DNA of 64,000 bases from contig CAIVGN010000127.1 of the NCBI GenBank assembly GCA_903905455.1, forward strand, positions 1 to 64,000, read 5' to 3'. This document shows, one piece after another, positions 16,870 through 26,700 of the stretch; the stretch's first letter is position 1, and every line of letters begins with the position of its first letter. This stretch comes from an uncultured Archangium sp. GTDB taxonomy: Bacteria; Myxococcota; Myxococcia; Myxococcales; Myxococcaceae. The notes below the pieces were generated by a model. It did no database searches. It was not told the DNA's origin and saw nothing but the letters and a program-made list of their open reading frames with translations. The position numbers were made by a program, and so were the translations under genes.

Positions 16870-16984
16870 GGGCGCGAATGTGCCCGCGTGCCCTGAGACT
16901 GCAACGAAGGATTCAATTCGTTTTTGTGCACGATTGGATTCCCGCGACTCACGGGCGCCCGGCGGGGCAACGAGCCCCGGCTGC

Positions 16985-18166
16985 TCACAGCGGCCGCTCG
17001 TACACCCGGAAGGTCTTCACGTGCTTGCCGCCCGCGGCCTGGAGCATGCGGTTGACCAGGGTGTCGTCCTCCATGGCCCAGCCCAGCTCGCCGGCCTGGT
17101 AGCCCAGGGCGATGGCCTGGGTGAAGGTCTCGGAGGCGAGCAGCGCGTCGATGCCGCGGCGCCGCCAGCCGTCCTTGATGCCGAAGAGCAGGCCGCGCAG
17201 GCGCACGATGCTCCGGGCCTTCCACAACATCTTCGCCAGCCCGAACGGGAAGAGGTACCCGCCGGCCTCCTTCTGCGCGAGGTGCGTGTCGGGCACGGTG
17301 ATGGAGAAGCCCACCGCCTCCCCGTTGACCTCGGCGATGAGCGAGAACTCGGGCCGCAGCAGCACCAGCGGGCGCAGCCGGTTGACGATGCTCATGAACT
17401 CCGCGTGGCTCATGGGGGCGAAGCCGAAGCCCGGCTTGAGCATGGTGTGGAAGATGGCCTGGATCTTCGCGAGGTCGCTCTCGGGGTTGGCCAGGTCGAG
17501 GCGGCGGATGCGCACCGTGCCCGACTGCTTGACCCGCTCGGCCAGCCGCCGCACCCGCTCGGGGATGCCGTCCAGGGCGATGACCTCGTAGCTGTAGAGG
17601 TCCTTCAACTTGGTGAAGCCGTTGGCCTCGAAGAGCACTTCGTAGAACGGCGGGTTGTACGGCATCATCATCGCCGGGAAGCGCTCGTGCCCGTGCACCT
17701 GCAGCCCCACGTCGTGGTGGAAGGCGGGGTTCACCGGGCCGATGCAGCGCCGCGCCCCCTCGCGCTTGAGCCAGCTCAAGGCCGCCTCGAACAGCGCCGC
17801 CGCCAACCCCGGGTCGTTCTGCGACTCGAAGAGCCCCACGAAGCCATCGTGGGTGCCGTGAAAGCGGTTGTACCGGTGGTCGAGAATGGCGGCCACCCGG
17901 CCCACCACCTTGCCGTGCCGCCGCGCCAGGAAGAAGGCCGCCTTCGCCTCTTCGAAGAAGGGGTTCTGCTTCGGGTCGAGGAACTCGCGCCGCTCCGCCA
18001 CGATGGGCGGCACGAAGAGCTCGTCGCCCGCGTAGTGGTCGAGCTGGAAGCGGATGAACTCGTCTTTCGCCCGGGCCCCGGCCACCTCCTCGACCTGCAC
18101 GTCGGGCGCCCGCACCGCGAACCGCGACACCGGGACCTGGGCTGGGCGCGCGCGCGTGGGTGCCAT
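16985..18166 (-). CDS. GNAT-fold N-acyltransferase, candidate ceramide-synthase-like enzyme
   Basis: A 393-residue cytosolic protein with a GNAT-like N-terminal half ([23 protein letters not shown]) and a second GNAT-like half ([20 protein letters not shown]). It belongs to a bacterial family usually annotated as hypothetical or N-acetyltransferase. It lies divergently from the FAAL-ACP-PKS-AOS operon across a 361-base shared region. As I recall, the Caulobacter ceramide synthase was described as GNAT-like and is encoded beside acyl-activating enzyme, ACP and serine palmitoyltransferase, so N-acylation of the operon's amino product is a reasonable inference. No direct sequence evidence for lipid substrate. 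Confidence 0.72.
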   Translation of the reverse strand: MAPTRARPAQVPVSRFAVRAPDVQVEEVAGARAKDEFIRFQLDHYAGDELFVPPIVAERREFLDPKQNPFFEEAKAAFFLARRHGKVVGRVAAILDHRYNRFHGTHDGFVGLFESQNDPGLAAALFEAALSWLKREGARRCIGPVNPAFHHDVGLQVHGHERFPAMMMPYNPPFYEVLFEANGFTKLKDLYSYEVIALDGIPERVRRLAERVKQSGTVRIRRLDLANPESDLAKIQAIFHTMLKPGFGFAPMSHAEFMSIVNRLRPLVLLRPEFSLIAEVNGEAVGFSITVPDTHLAQKEAGGYLFPFGLAKMLWKARSIVRLRGLLFGIKDGWRRRGIDALLASETFTQAIALGYQAGELGWAMEDDTLVNRMLQAAGGKHVKTFRVYERPL

Positions 18167-18310
18167 GGAGGCGCGGCTTGTACGGGAACCCGCTTTTCGC
18201 AGTCAAACTGAGCCATTTCATGCTCGAAACTTCACGCCGCAGTTACAGGCGGTTGGATCCGTGTCGTTTGGACCCACAGGGCGCCCGGAAGGACTCCAGG
18301 GGCCCGATTT

Positions 18311-18346
18311 CCTCATTTTTGAGCAACCGGATGCTCACATATGAGG
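18311..18346. repeat. Two-tier hairpin upstream of FAAL operon
   Basis: Outer stem CCTCAT/ATGAGG and inner stem GAGCA/TGCTC are separated by a TTTT/ACAT internal loop, with a six-base apical loop. Could be a dyad operator or an RNA fold; no family match recognised. Confidence 0.55.
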
Positions 18347-18467
18347 ACTTCGGAGGCTCCGTGGTGCCCCGTAAAAATAACCTATCCGTATGAAAGCCCT
18401 GCGTCATTTGACCTGCGAAGCGCCCCTCGCAGTGGGCTCCGGGGCCGTTGTGGGAGGGGCCAATCGC

Positions 18468-18497
18468 TTGACCCGCCTCGGAGCACACACGTATTCA
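18468..18497 (+). promoter_or_regulatory. Candidate sigma-70 promoter of FAAL-PKS operon
   Basis: TTGACC, 18 bases, then TATTCA, about 30 bases upstream of the FAAL ATG. Best match in the region, but the spacer is one base longer than ideal. Confidence 0.4.
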
Positions 18498-18527
18498 GCG
18501 CGCGCTCTTCCGATAGGGGTTTCGCCC

Positions 18528-20420
18528 ATGCCGCAGATCTTCGACTACCCGAATCTCGTCGCCGCCCTCGATGCCGGCCAGGGCATGACCACCAAGGGCT
18601 ACACGTTCCTCGACCGGGACACCGAGGGGAACTTCTACAGCTTCGAGAAGCTCCGCGAGGAGGCCATGCGCCGCGCCGCGCACTTCCGCTCGTACGGGCT
18701 GAAGAAGGGCGACCGCCTGGCGATGATCGTGCCCGAGGGCGAAGACTTCGTGCCCACCTTCCTCGCCGCGGTCTGGGCGGGCATCGTGCCGGTGCCCCTC
18801 TACCCGCCGCTGTCCATGGGCAAGCTCGACGCCTACGTCGACACCCTGGTCGCGATCATGACCAAGGCCAAGCCCACCTACGTGGTGACCAGCACCAAGG
18901 TGCAGGCGGTCATCTGGGGCGGCGTCTCGAAGGTGGCCTCCATCAAGGGCGTGATCACCACCGAGGAGCTCAAGGGCCCGGCGCCCGAGGGCTTCACCGG
19001 CGAGAAGGCCGACGTCACCGACGACGACCTGTGCTTCCTGCAGTTCACCTCGGGCTCGACCTCGACCCCCAAGGGCGTCGCGGTCACCCACGCGAACCTG
19101 CGGGCCAACGCCTGGGCCATCATGCGGGACGGCCTGCAGACGGACACCGAGGTCGACCACGGCGTCTCGTGGCTGCCGCTCTACCACGACATGGGGCTCA
19201 TCGGCTTCGTCATCGCCCCCATGTTCCACCGCGTCTCGGTGACCTTCATCCCCACCATGACGTTCGTGCGCAACGCCACCATCTGGCTGCGCACCATTCA
19301 CCGCGTGAAGGGCACCATCACCTTCGCGCCGAACTTCGCCTACGCGCTGACCGTCAAGCGCGCCAAGCCTGATCAGATCGCCTCCCTCGACCTCTCGTCC
19401 ATGCGGCACTTCGGCTGCGGCGCCGAGCCCATCAACCCCGCGACCATGCGCTCGTTCGTGGAGACCTTCTCGAAGGCGGGCCTCAAGCCCCACGCGCTCC
19501 TGCCCTCGTACGGCATGGCCGAGGCGACGCTGGCCATCAGCTTCATCGGGGTCGAAGAGGAGCTCTCGACCGACGTCATCGACGTGGACGCCTACCAGCA
19601 GGACCGCAAGGCCGAGCCGGTGGCCGTGGAGCACCTCGCCTCCGGCCGCGCCCAGGAATTCGTCTCCTGCGGCAAGGCCTTCCCCCGGCACGAGCTGGGC
19701 GTGTTCGACGACGCCGGCAAGCGGCTCCACGACCGTCAAATCGGCGAGCTGTGGGTGCGCGGCCCGTCCATCGCCAAGGGCTACTACGAAGACGGCGAGG
19801 CCACGGACCGCACCTTCGGCAACGGGTGGCTCAAGACGGGTGACTACGGCTACCTCGTCTCCGGAAACGCGTACATCACGGGTCGCAAGAAGGACATCAT
19901 CATCATCAACGGGCGCAACTACGACCCGCAGCGCATGGAGTGGATCGTCGACGAGCTCCCCGAGGTCCGCAAGGGCTCGACCGTCGCCTTCTCGCGCCCC
20001 GGCGCGCAGAGCGAAGAGCTGGTCATCGTGCTCGAGTCGCGCAGCCCGAAGCCGGAAGAGCTCAAGGAGCTCGTGAAGCAGAAGATCAACGAGAACCTCC
20101 AGCTGATGCCCGTGGACGTGGTCATCGCCCCGGTGGGCTCGCTGCCCAAGACCTCCAGCGGCAAGCTCCAGCGCGCCAAGACGCGCCTGCAGTACCTCGC
20201 CGGCACCGTGGGCACCGAGGGCAACCGCTCGCTGGGTGGCAACGGCGAGAAGCTGGTGGTCGCCAAGCACGTCGCCCAGTCGCTGCTGGGCCGCGCCCAG
20301 GTGCGCGCCCGCCGGGTGGTGGAACACACCCTGGAGATCCGCTCCGTCGCCGACGCGATGGACAAGTTCAAGCTGGCCTCTTCCTACGCCCAGAAGCGCG
20401 TCACGCGCCTGCTGGGCTGA
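18528..20420 (+). CDS. Fatty acyl-AMP ligase (FAAL) loading an ACP
   Basis: Adenylate-forming enzyme of 630 residues that activates a fatty acid as acyl-AMP and passes it to an ACP. Core motifs: FTSGSTSTPKG (P-loop), WLPLYHDMGLIG, which is characteristic of FAALs rather than acyl-CoA ligases, YGMAEATL, the GDYGYL motif and C-terminal KTSSGKLQRAK with the catalytic Lys. A C-terminal extension of about 60 residues follows. ATG 18528 was chosen because homology starts there; upstream codons are non-conserved. First gene of the operon, 38 bases before the ACP gene, consistent with loading of that ACP or the PKS. Confidence 0.9.
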   Translation: MPQIFDYPNLVAALDAGQGMTTKGYTFLDRDTEGNFYSFEKLREEAMRRAAHFRSYGLKKGDRLAMIVPEGEDFVPTFLAAVWAGIVPVPLYPPLSMGKLDAYVDTLVAIMTKAKPTYVVTSTKVQAVIWGGVSKVASIKGVITTEELKGPAPEGFTGEKADVTDDDLCFLQFTSGSTSTPKGVAVTHANLRANAWAIMRDGLQTDTEVDHGVSWLPLYHDMGLIGFVIAPMFHRVSVTFIPTMTFVRNATIWLRTIHRVKGTITFAPNFAYALTVKRAKPDQIASLDLSSMRHFGCGAEPINPATMRSFVETFSKAGLKPHALLPSYGMAEATLAISFIGVEEELSTDVIDVDAYQQDRKAEPVAVEHLASGRAQEFVSCGKAFPRHELGVFDDAGKRLHDRQIGELWVRGPSIAKGYYEDGEATDRTFGNGWLKTGDYGYLVSGNAYITGRKKDIIIINGRNYDPQRMEWIVDELPEVRKGSTVAFSRPGAQSEELVIVLESRSPKPEELKELVKQKINENLQLMPVDVVIAPVGSLPKTSSGKLQRAKTRLQYLAGTVGTEGNRSLGGNGEKLVVAKHVAQSLLGRAQVRARRVVEHTLEIRSVADAMDKFKLASSYAQKRVTRLLG

Positions 20421-20458
20421 TCAACCAACGCCTCACCGTCAACGAAGGACCTACACAC

Positions 20459-20719
20459 ATGGCTACCGTCAACGTTCTCCAGCTGTTCGCCCAGGCCGCT
20501 CTCGAAGTGAACGGCAAGAAGCTCGAGGGGCTCACCAGGGAAACCGTCATCAGCAAGCTCGGCCTCGACTCGGTCGCGGTGATGGAGCTCGTCAGCTTCC
20601 TCGAAGAGAAGCTCAACATCCGCATGCCGGACGAGGACCTCGCGAAGGTCCAGACGCTGGGTGACCTCGGCGAGGTCGTCAAGCGCCTGGTGCCCGCGGG
20701 CACCGACGTCACCGTCTAA
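20459..20719 (+). CDS. Stand-alone acyl carrier protein
   Basis: An 86-residue ACP. The phosphopantetheine attachment site is Ser38 in LGLDSVAVMEL; helix II and the acidic helix III (RMPDEDLAKVQTLGDL) follow the family pattern. Preceded by AAGGAC, 11 bases before the ATG. Sandwiched between FAAL and the PKS-oxoamine synthase, it most likely carries the activated starter acyl chain to the ketosynthase. It is too unlike housekeeping AcpP (GADSLD site) to be the fatty-acid-synthesis ACP. Confidence 0.92.
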   Translation: MATVNVLQLFAQAALEVNGKKLEGLTRETVISKLGLDSVAVMELVSFLEEKLNIRMPDEDLAKVQTLGDLGEVVKRLVPAGTDVTV

Positions 20720-20763
20720 AGTCGCAGTCAGTCCTTCTTGTTGGGGGAGTTCGGGAGTCTTCG

Positions 20764-23700
20764 TTGAGTTCACAGAAGAACGAGCACCGTGAAGCCATCG
20801 CCGTCGTCGGCATGGGCTGTCGTTTCCCCCACGCGAAGGACCTGCCGGCGCTCTGGCGCCTCGTCTCCACGGGCGAGGTGGCCTTCGAAGACATCGACGA
20901 CTCGCGGTGGAAGCACTCCGCGTTCTTCGACCCCAACGACGTGCGCGCGGTGGACAAGACCTACGTGCGCAAGGGCGCCTTCATCGACGGCGTCGAGGAG
21001 TTCGCGGCGCTGCACTACGGGCTGGCCCCGCGCCGCGTGCAGGTGATGGACCCGCAGCACCGCATCGTCATCGAGGCCACGCGCCAGGCGCTGCAGGACG
21101 CGGGCTACGAGGCGAAGCCCTTCGATCGCGCCCGCACCGGCGTGTTCATCGGCGCCTCGGTCAGCGAGTACAAGGACCTGATGACCGCGCGGCACCGCGC
21201 GCAGCAGGCGATCAACGGCGAGTTCGGTGACGCCCTGAACGCCACCGAGGCCGAGGCGCTCAAGGCGTCGGTGGCCGACGTGGCCCCGGCCCGCGCCTTC
21301 ACCATCGCCGGCTCGCTGCTCAACATGATCGCCTGCTCGGTCGCGCAGACCTTCGACCTGAACGGGCCCGCGCTGTCCATCGACGCGGCGTGCAGCTCGG
21401 CGCTGGTGGCGATTCACGAGGCGGTGATCAACCTGCGCGCGCGGCAGTGCAACGTGGCGCTCGCCGGCGGCGTGTACCTGAACCTGAACCCCGACAACCT
21501 CATCGGCTTCTCGCGCATCGGCGCCATCTCGCCCTCGGGCGCGTGCCGCCCCTTCGACGCCAAGGCCGACGGCTTCGTGATGGGCGAGGGCGTGGGCATC
21601 GTGGTGCTCAAGCGCCTCGACGACGCGCTGCGCGACGGGGACCGGGTGTACGCCGTGCTCAAGGGCACTGGCTGCAACAACGACGGCCGCGGCGAAGGGC
21701 CGATGACGCCCCGCCCCGAGGGCCAGCGCGAGGCCATGTGGCGCGCGCACTCCGAGGTCGACTTCCCCGTCGAGAGCATCTCCTACGTCGAGACCCACGG
21801 CACCGCGACCACCGTCGGTGACCAGGTCGAGGTCGGCGCCCTCAAGCACTTCTTCAACGAGCGCGCGGGCAAGGCCCTCGAGGCGCCGTTCTGCAACTTA
21901 GGCAGCATCAAGGGCAACATCGGCCACACCATGTCGGCCGCCGGCGCCGCGGGCTTCATCAAGACCTGCCTCATGCTGCACCACGGCATCATCCCCCCGC
22001 AGCCGGGCGTCGAAGAGCTGAACCCCAAGCTCGACCTGCCCCACTCGCCCTTCGTGGTCGCCCGCGAAGCCCGCGCGTGGAACGTGCCCCTGCGGCGCGC
22101 GGCCGTCTCGTCGTTCGGCTTCGGCGGCACCAACGCCCACGTGCTCCTCGAGCAGTCGCCCTTGTCGGTCCGCGGGGTCGAGCACCTCGGCGAGGCCCGG
22201 CCCACGCTGTTCCTCCTCTCGGCGCCGAACCACGAGCTGCTCAAGCTCCACGCCTCCGAGATCTCGAGCCAGGTCACCACGCACCACCTGCAGGTCGCCG
22301 ACGTGGCCCGCACCCTGGCCGCGCGCCAGGCCTTCGACACCCGCATCGCCTTCCTCGCGGCCTCGCGCGACGAGCTGGTCGAGAAGCTGGCCCAGGTCAC
22401 CGCCGGTGACTTGAACCCCTCGACGCCGGTGCCCGCCGACCAGCGCAAGTTGGGCTTCCTCTTCGCCGGCCAGGGCGCCCAGCGCGTCGGCCTGCTGCAG
22501 GACCTCGTGGCGCGCTTCCCCGCGCTGCGCGCCAGGCTCGAGCACTACGACGCCGCCGTGAAGGCCGAGGCCGGCTTCTCGCTGCTCAACGCGCTCTACC
22601 CGCCCGCGGGCACCGACCCCGTCGCGGCCCAGGCGCACCTCACCAAGACCGAGATCTGCCAGCCGGCCATGGCCGCCCTGGGCATCGCCATGGGCGAGCT
22701 GCTGCGCGAGTGCAACGTCATCCCGGCCGTGACCCTCGGCCACTCGCTGGGTGAGTTCGCGGCCGCGGCCATCGCCGGCATGTTGCCGGGCGCCGAGGCG
22801 GTGAAGCTGGTCGCCGAGCGCGGGCAGCTGATGAACGAGCTCCAGCTCACCGACCCGGGCGCGATGCTCGCGGTGATGGCCGAGCGCGCCGTGGTCGAGC
22901 GGCACCTCGCGGCCCTGCCCGGCGTGGTGGTGGCCAACCACAACCACCCCACCCAGGTGGTGCTCTCGGGCCCCACGAAGGGCATCGAGGTCGCGCAGGC
23001 GGCGATGACCTCCGCGGGCCTCAAGAGCACCCGCCTCGAGGTGAGCCACGCCTTCCACTCGCCGCTGATGGCGGGCATGGACGTGAAGATGAGCGGCGTG
23101 GTCGCCGCCGTCGCGCTGCAGGACCCGAAGCTCACCGTCGTCTCGTGCATCACCGGCCGCGCCTACGCCTCGGCCGCCGAGGCGAAGGAGATCTGGGTTC
23201 GCCACGCGACCTCGCCCGTCAACTTCGTCGAGGCGCTGCAGACCTGCGTCGACGAGGGCGTCACCCAGTTCCTCCAGGTCGGCGCCGGTGGCGCGCTGCT
23301 CTCGTTCGCCCGCGGCGTCGCGCCGACGGCGAACATGGTGCCGCTGGCTCCCAACGAGGGCCAGGACGCCGGCGCGATGCTGCTGGGCGCGCTCGGCCAG
23401 CTGTGGACCCGCGGCGTGCCCGTCAATGCAGCGCCGCTGCTGGCCGGCGCGGTGCTCGTCACCCTGCCCCCCACGCCGCTCGAGACGCAGAAGTACTGGG
23501 CCATGGAGCACACGCCCCGCGCCCCGCGTCAGCCGCTGGTCAAGGCCAGCGAGGCCCGCTTCAACAGCGCCTCCCAGGTCTTCTCTCCTTCTTCTTCTTC
23601 GCAACCCCGCCTCACGAAGGGACCCGTCGCCATGGACAACCTGATTGCCCTCTTCCAGCAGCAGATGACGTTGCTCCAGAGCCAGGCGGACATCGTCAAG

Positions 23701-26700
23701 GCGCAGGCCCAGGCCATCCAGGCCATGGCCGGCGGCGACACCACGGCGATGACCACCGTCACCCAGCACCTGCAGATGCCGACGGTCGGCGGCGGCACCG
23801 CGGTGACCATGCAGTCGTCGGTGATGCCCACCATCGCCAAGCCGCCCGACTTCTCGAACCTCGTCGGCAAGAAGGGCCAGGACCAGGTCGTCGGCGCCCA
23901 GACCGCCGCGCCTTCGCCGGCGCCCGTGGCGAAGAAGGAAGAGCCGAAGGTCGACCCGCGCCCCGAGGTGAAGAGCCGGGTGCTCGAGGCCGTGGCGCGC
24001 ATCAGCGCCTTCCCCCTGCAGACCCTCAAGCTCGAGCAGACCCTCATCGGGGAGCTCGGCTTCGACTCGCTGATGCTCGTCGAGCTCGACCAGGCCGTCG
24101 CCAAGGCCTTCCCCTCGCTCGGTGGCCTGCCCCGCGAGCTGTTCAGCAAGACCACCACCAGCGCCACCATCATCGAGCACATCGTCGGCGCCCTGGAGAA
24201 GGGCCCCGCGGCGAAGGCCGAGGCCTCGGCCGTGGTCAGCCCCGTGGAGCGCTACGTGCCGGTGGCCGTGCCCGCGCCGCTGGCCGCGCTGTCCGAGACG
24301 GTGACCTCCTTCGACAAGCCGCTGCTGGTGACGAAGGACTCGCGCGGCGTGGCCGACGCGGTCGTCGCCCGGCTCAAGGCCCACGGCGTGAGCGCGGTCA
24401 TCGGTGACGCCTCGACCCCGGGCGACTTCGCCGGCGTCATCAACCTCGTCAGCGACGCCGCCGACTACCGCTCTGCCTCGCGCTACGCGCTGGGCCTGGC
24501 GCGGAAGCTCGGCGCCGAGAAGGCGCAGCTGTTCCTGTCGGTCACCGCGCTGGGCGGCTCGTTCGGGCTCGGCGGCGTGGGCCGCGAAGTGCTCGGCCAG
24601 GTCGGCGCGCTGGGCTTCACCAAGGCGCTGGCCCAGGAGTGGCCCGACGCGCTGGTCAAGGCCCTCGACTTCGACGGCGCGCTGGGCGCCGAGGCCATCG
24701 CGCAGCACGTGGTGGAAGAGCTGCTCTCGGGTGACCGCACGGTGGAGGTCGGCTTCGGCAAACACGGCCGCACCGCCGTCGCCATTCGCGCGCAGGCCGC
24801 GAGCGCCACGCTGTCCACCCTCTCGGCAGGCTCGGTGGTGGTCATCACCGGCGGCGCCAGGGGCCTGGGCTTCAAGTTCGCGAAGGGGCTCGCCAAGACC
24901 TACGGCTGCACCATCGCGCTGACCGGCCGCTCGGCGATGAACGAGGAGCTCTCGAAGGCCGTGGCGCAGGTGAAGGCGGCCGGCGCGAAGACGGCGAGCT
25001 ACCACCCGATGAACGTGCGTGATGCGGGCAGCGTGAAGACCGCCATCGACGCCATCCGCGCGCAGCACGGCAAGGTCGACGTCATCGTCCACAACGCGGG
25101 CCTGCTGGCCGACGCGCTGGTGGAGAAGAAAGACGTGGCGCAGCTCGACTCGGTGCTCGAGACCAAGGTCGGCGGCGCGCTGGCGCTGCTCGACGCGACG
25201 AAGGGCGACGCGCTGTCGCTGCTGGTGCTCATCGGCTCGTGGGCCGGGCGCTTCGGCAATGCGGCCCAGACCGACTACTCGGCAGCCAACGAGATGATGG
25301 CCCGCCTGGTGGGTGAGAAGCGCAGCGGCCTGCGCACCCTGGCCATCGACTTCCCGCCCTGGGAAGAGTCGGAGATGGTCAAGAAGATCCCCGGCTTCAA
25401 GAAGGCCGAGCTCAAGGCCGAGGGCGTGACCTTCCTGACGGACGACGAAGGCGTCGCCGCGTTCCTCGCCGAGGTGAAGGGCGGCGAGGGCGAAGTGCTG
25501 GTGGGCCGCGCGATGCCCGAGCGCACCGTGCTGCACACCGCGAGCTTCCCCGTCTCGCGCCTCAACCACGTCTACCTGAACGACCACACCATGGCCGGCC
25601 AGCGGGTCATTCCCTTCGCGGCGGCCCTCGACCACGTGGCGGCCGCGGCCGTGGAATCGGCGGGCGGCAACGTGCCCGGCCAGTTCACGCCCTTCACCGT
25701 GACCGACTTCAAGCTGCAGCGCGCGCTGCTGGTGCCCGACACCATCTGGCTGGAGGCCTCGGTCAAGCGCGCGGTGCGCCACGGCAAGACCAACGCGCTC
25801 GACGTCGCGCTGAGCCAGGGCCGGGCCACCTCGTACACCGGCACCGTCACCCTGGGCGCCGACACCTCGGTCATCCCCGCGGTGAAGATCTTCGCCCCGA
25901 CGCCGACGCTGCCGCTCTCGCTCAAGGACTTCTACGCGGGCTTCACCTTCCACGGGCCGCGGCTCCAGGGCGTCACCGCCATCGACGCGCTGGGCGAAGA
26001 CGGCGTGGTGGGCTGGGTCAAGGGCTGCCGCCCCTCGGACTGGATCAAGGAGCCGCTGCGCGCCGAGTGGACGGTGGACCCGCTGGTGCTCGACGCATCG
26101 TTCCAGCTCGCGGGCTACTGGGCGTGGGTCAAGCACCAGCGCGCGGGCTTCCCCCTGAGCCTCGGCCGCTTCGTGCAGCTCTCGCCCTTCGGACTGGGGC
26201 CGCTCAAGGTCACCGTGACCTTCGAGACCGCCGCGGAGGACACCTTCACCGGCACCCTCGTGTGGCAGAACGAGCAGGGCCAGGTGGTGGCGTACCTCAC
26301 CGGCATGTCGGCCGAGTTCAAGAAGCGAGACCCGCAGTTCAACGTCAAGCCGGTGCCCACGCCGGTGGCCGCGGAGAGCGCGCCGGTGGTGGTCGCGGAG
26401 GCCGAAGAGGTCGCCGCCGCGCCCGGCCCCGTCGAGGAGTCGTCGTGGAACCCGGCCAAGTTCCCCGAGTACGAGGACCTGAAGGAGCGCATCTCGATGG
26501 CCGAGGCCTTCGGCCTGCAGAACCCGTACTTCTCGGTGCACGAGGCCCTGTGCGGCGACACCACGGTCGTCAACGGCAAGCAGATGATCAACTTCTCCTC
26601 GTACAACTACGTGGGGAACTCCGGCGACCCGGTGGTGAGCAAGGCCGCCCAGGACGCCATCACGAAGTACGGCACCTCGGTCTCGGCCAGCCGCGTGGCC

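Larger units (their letters stand above)
18167..18527. other. Divergent regulatory region of the lipid locus
   Basis: A 361-base non-coding stretch between the GNAT and FAAL genes, with locally lower GC (for example CGTAAAAATAACC near 18370). It should hold both promoters. It contains a bulged hairpin (18311-18346) and a plausible sigma-70-type promoter (18468-18497). Open frames in it start late and show no family signal. Confidence 0.6.

Noticed and set aside
18160-18393. Open frame of 77 codons overlapping the GNAT start region
   Set aside because: It overlaps the divergent regulatory region and the GNAT gene in antisense and shows no family signal or SD site.
20459-20719. Free ACP as the housekeeping fatty-acid ACP
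   Set aside because: The site is LGLDSVAVMEL rather than the GADSLD form, and it sits in the FAAL-PKS operon.
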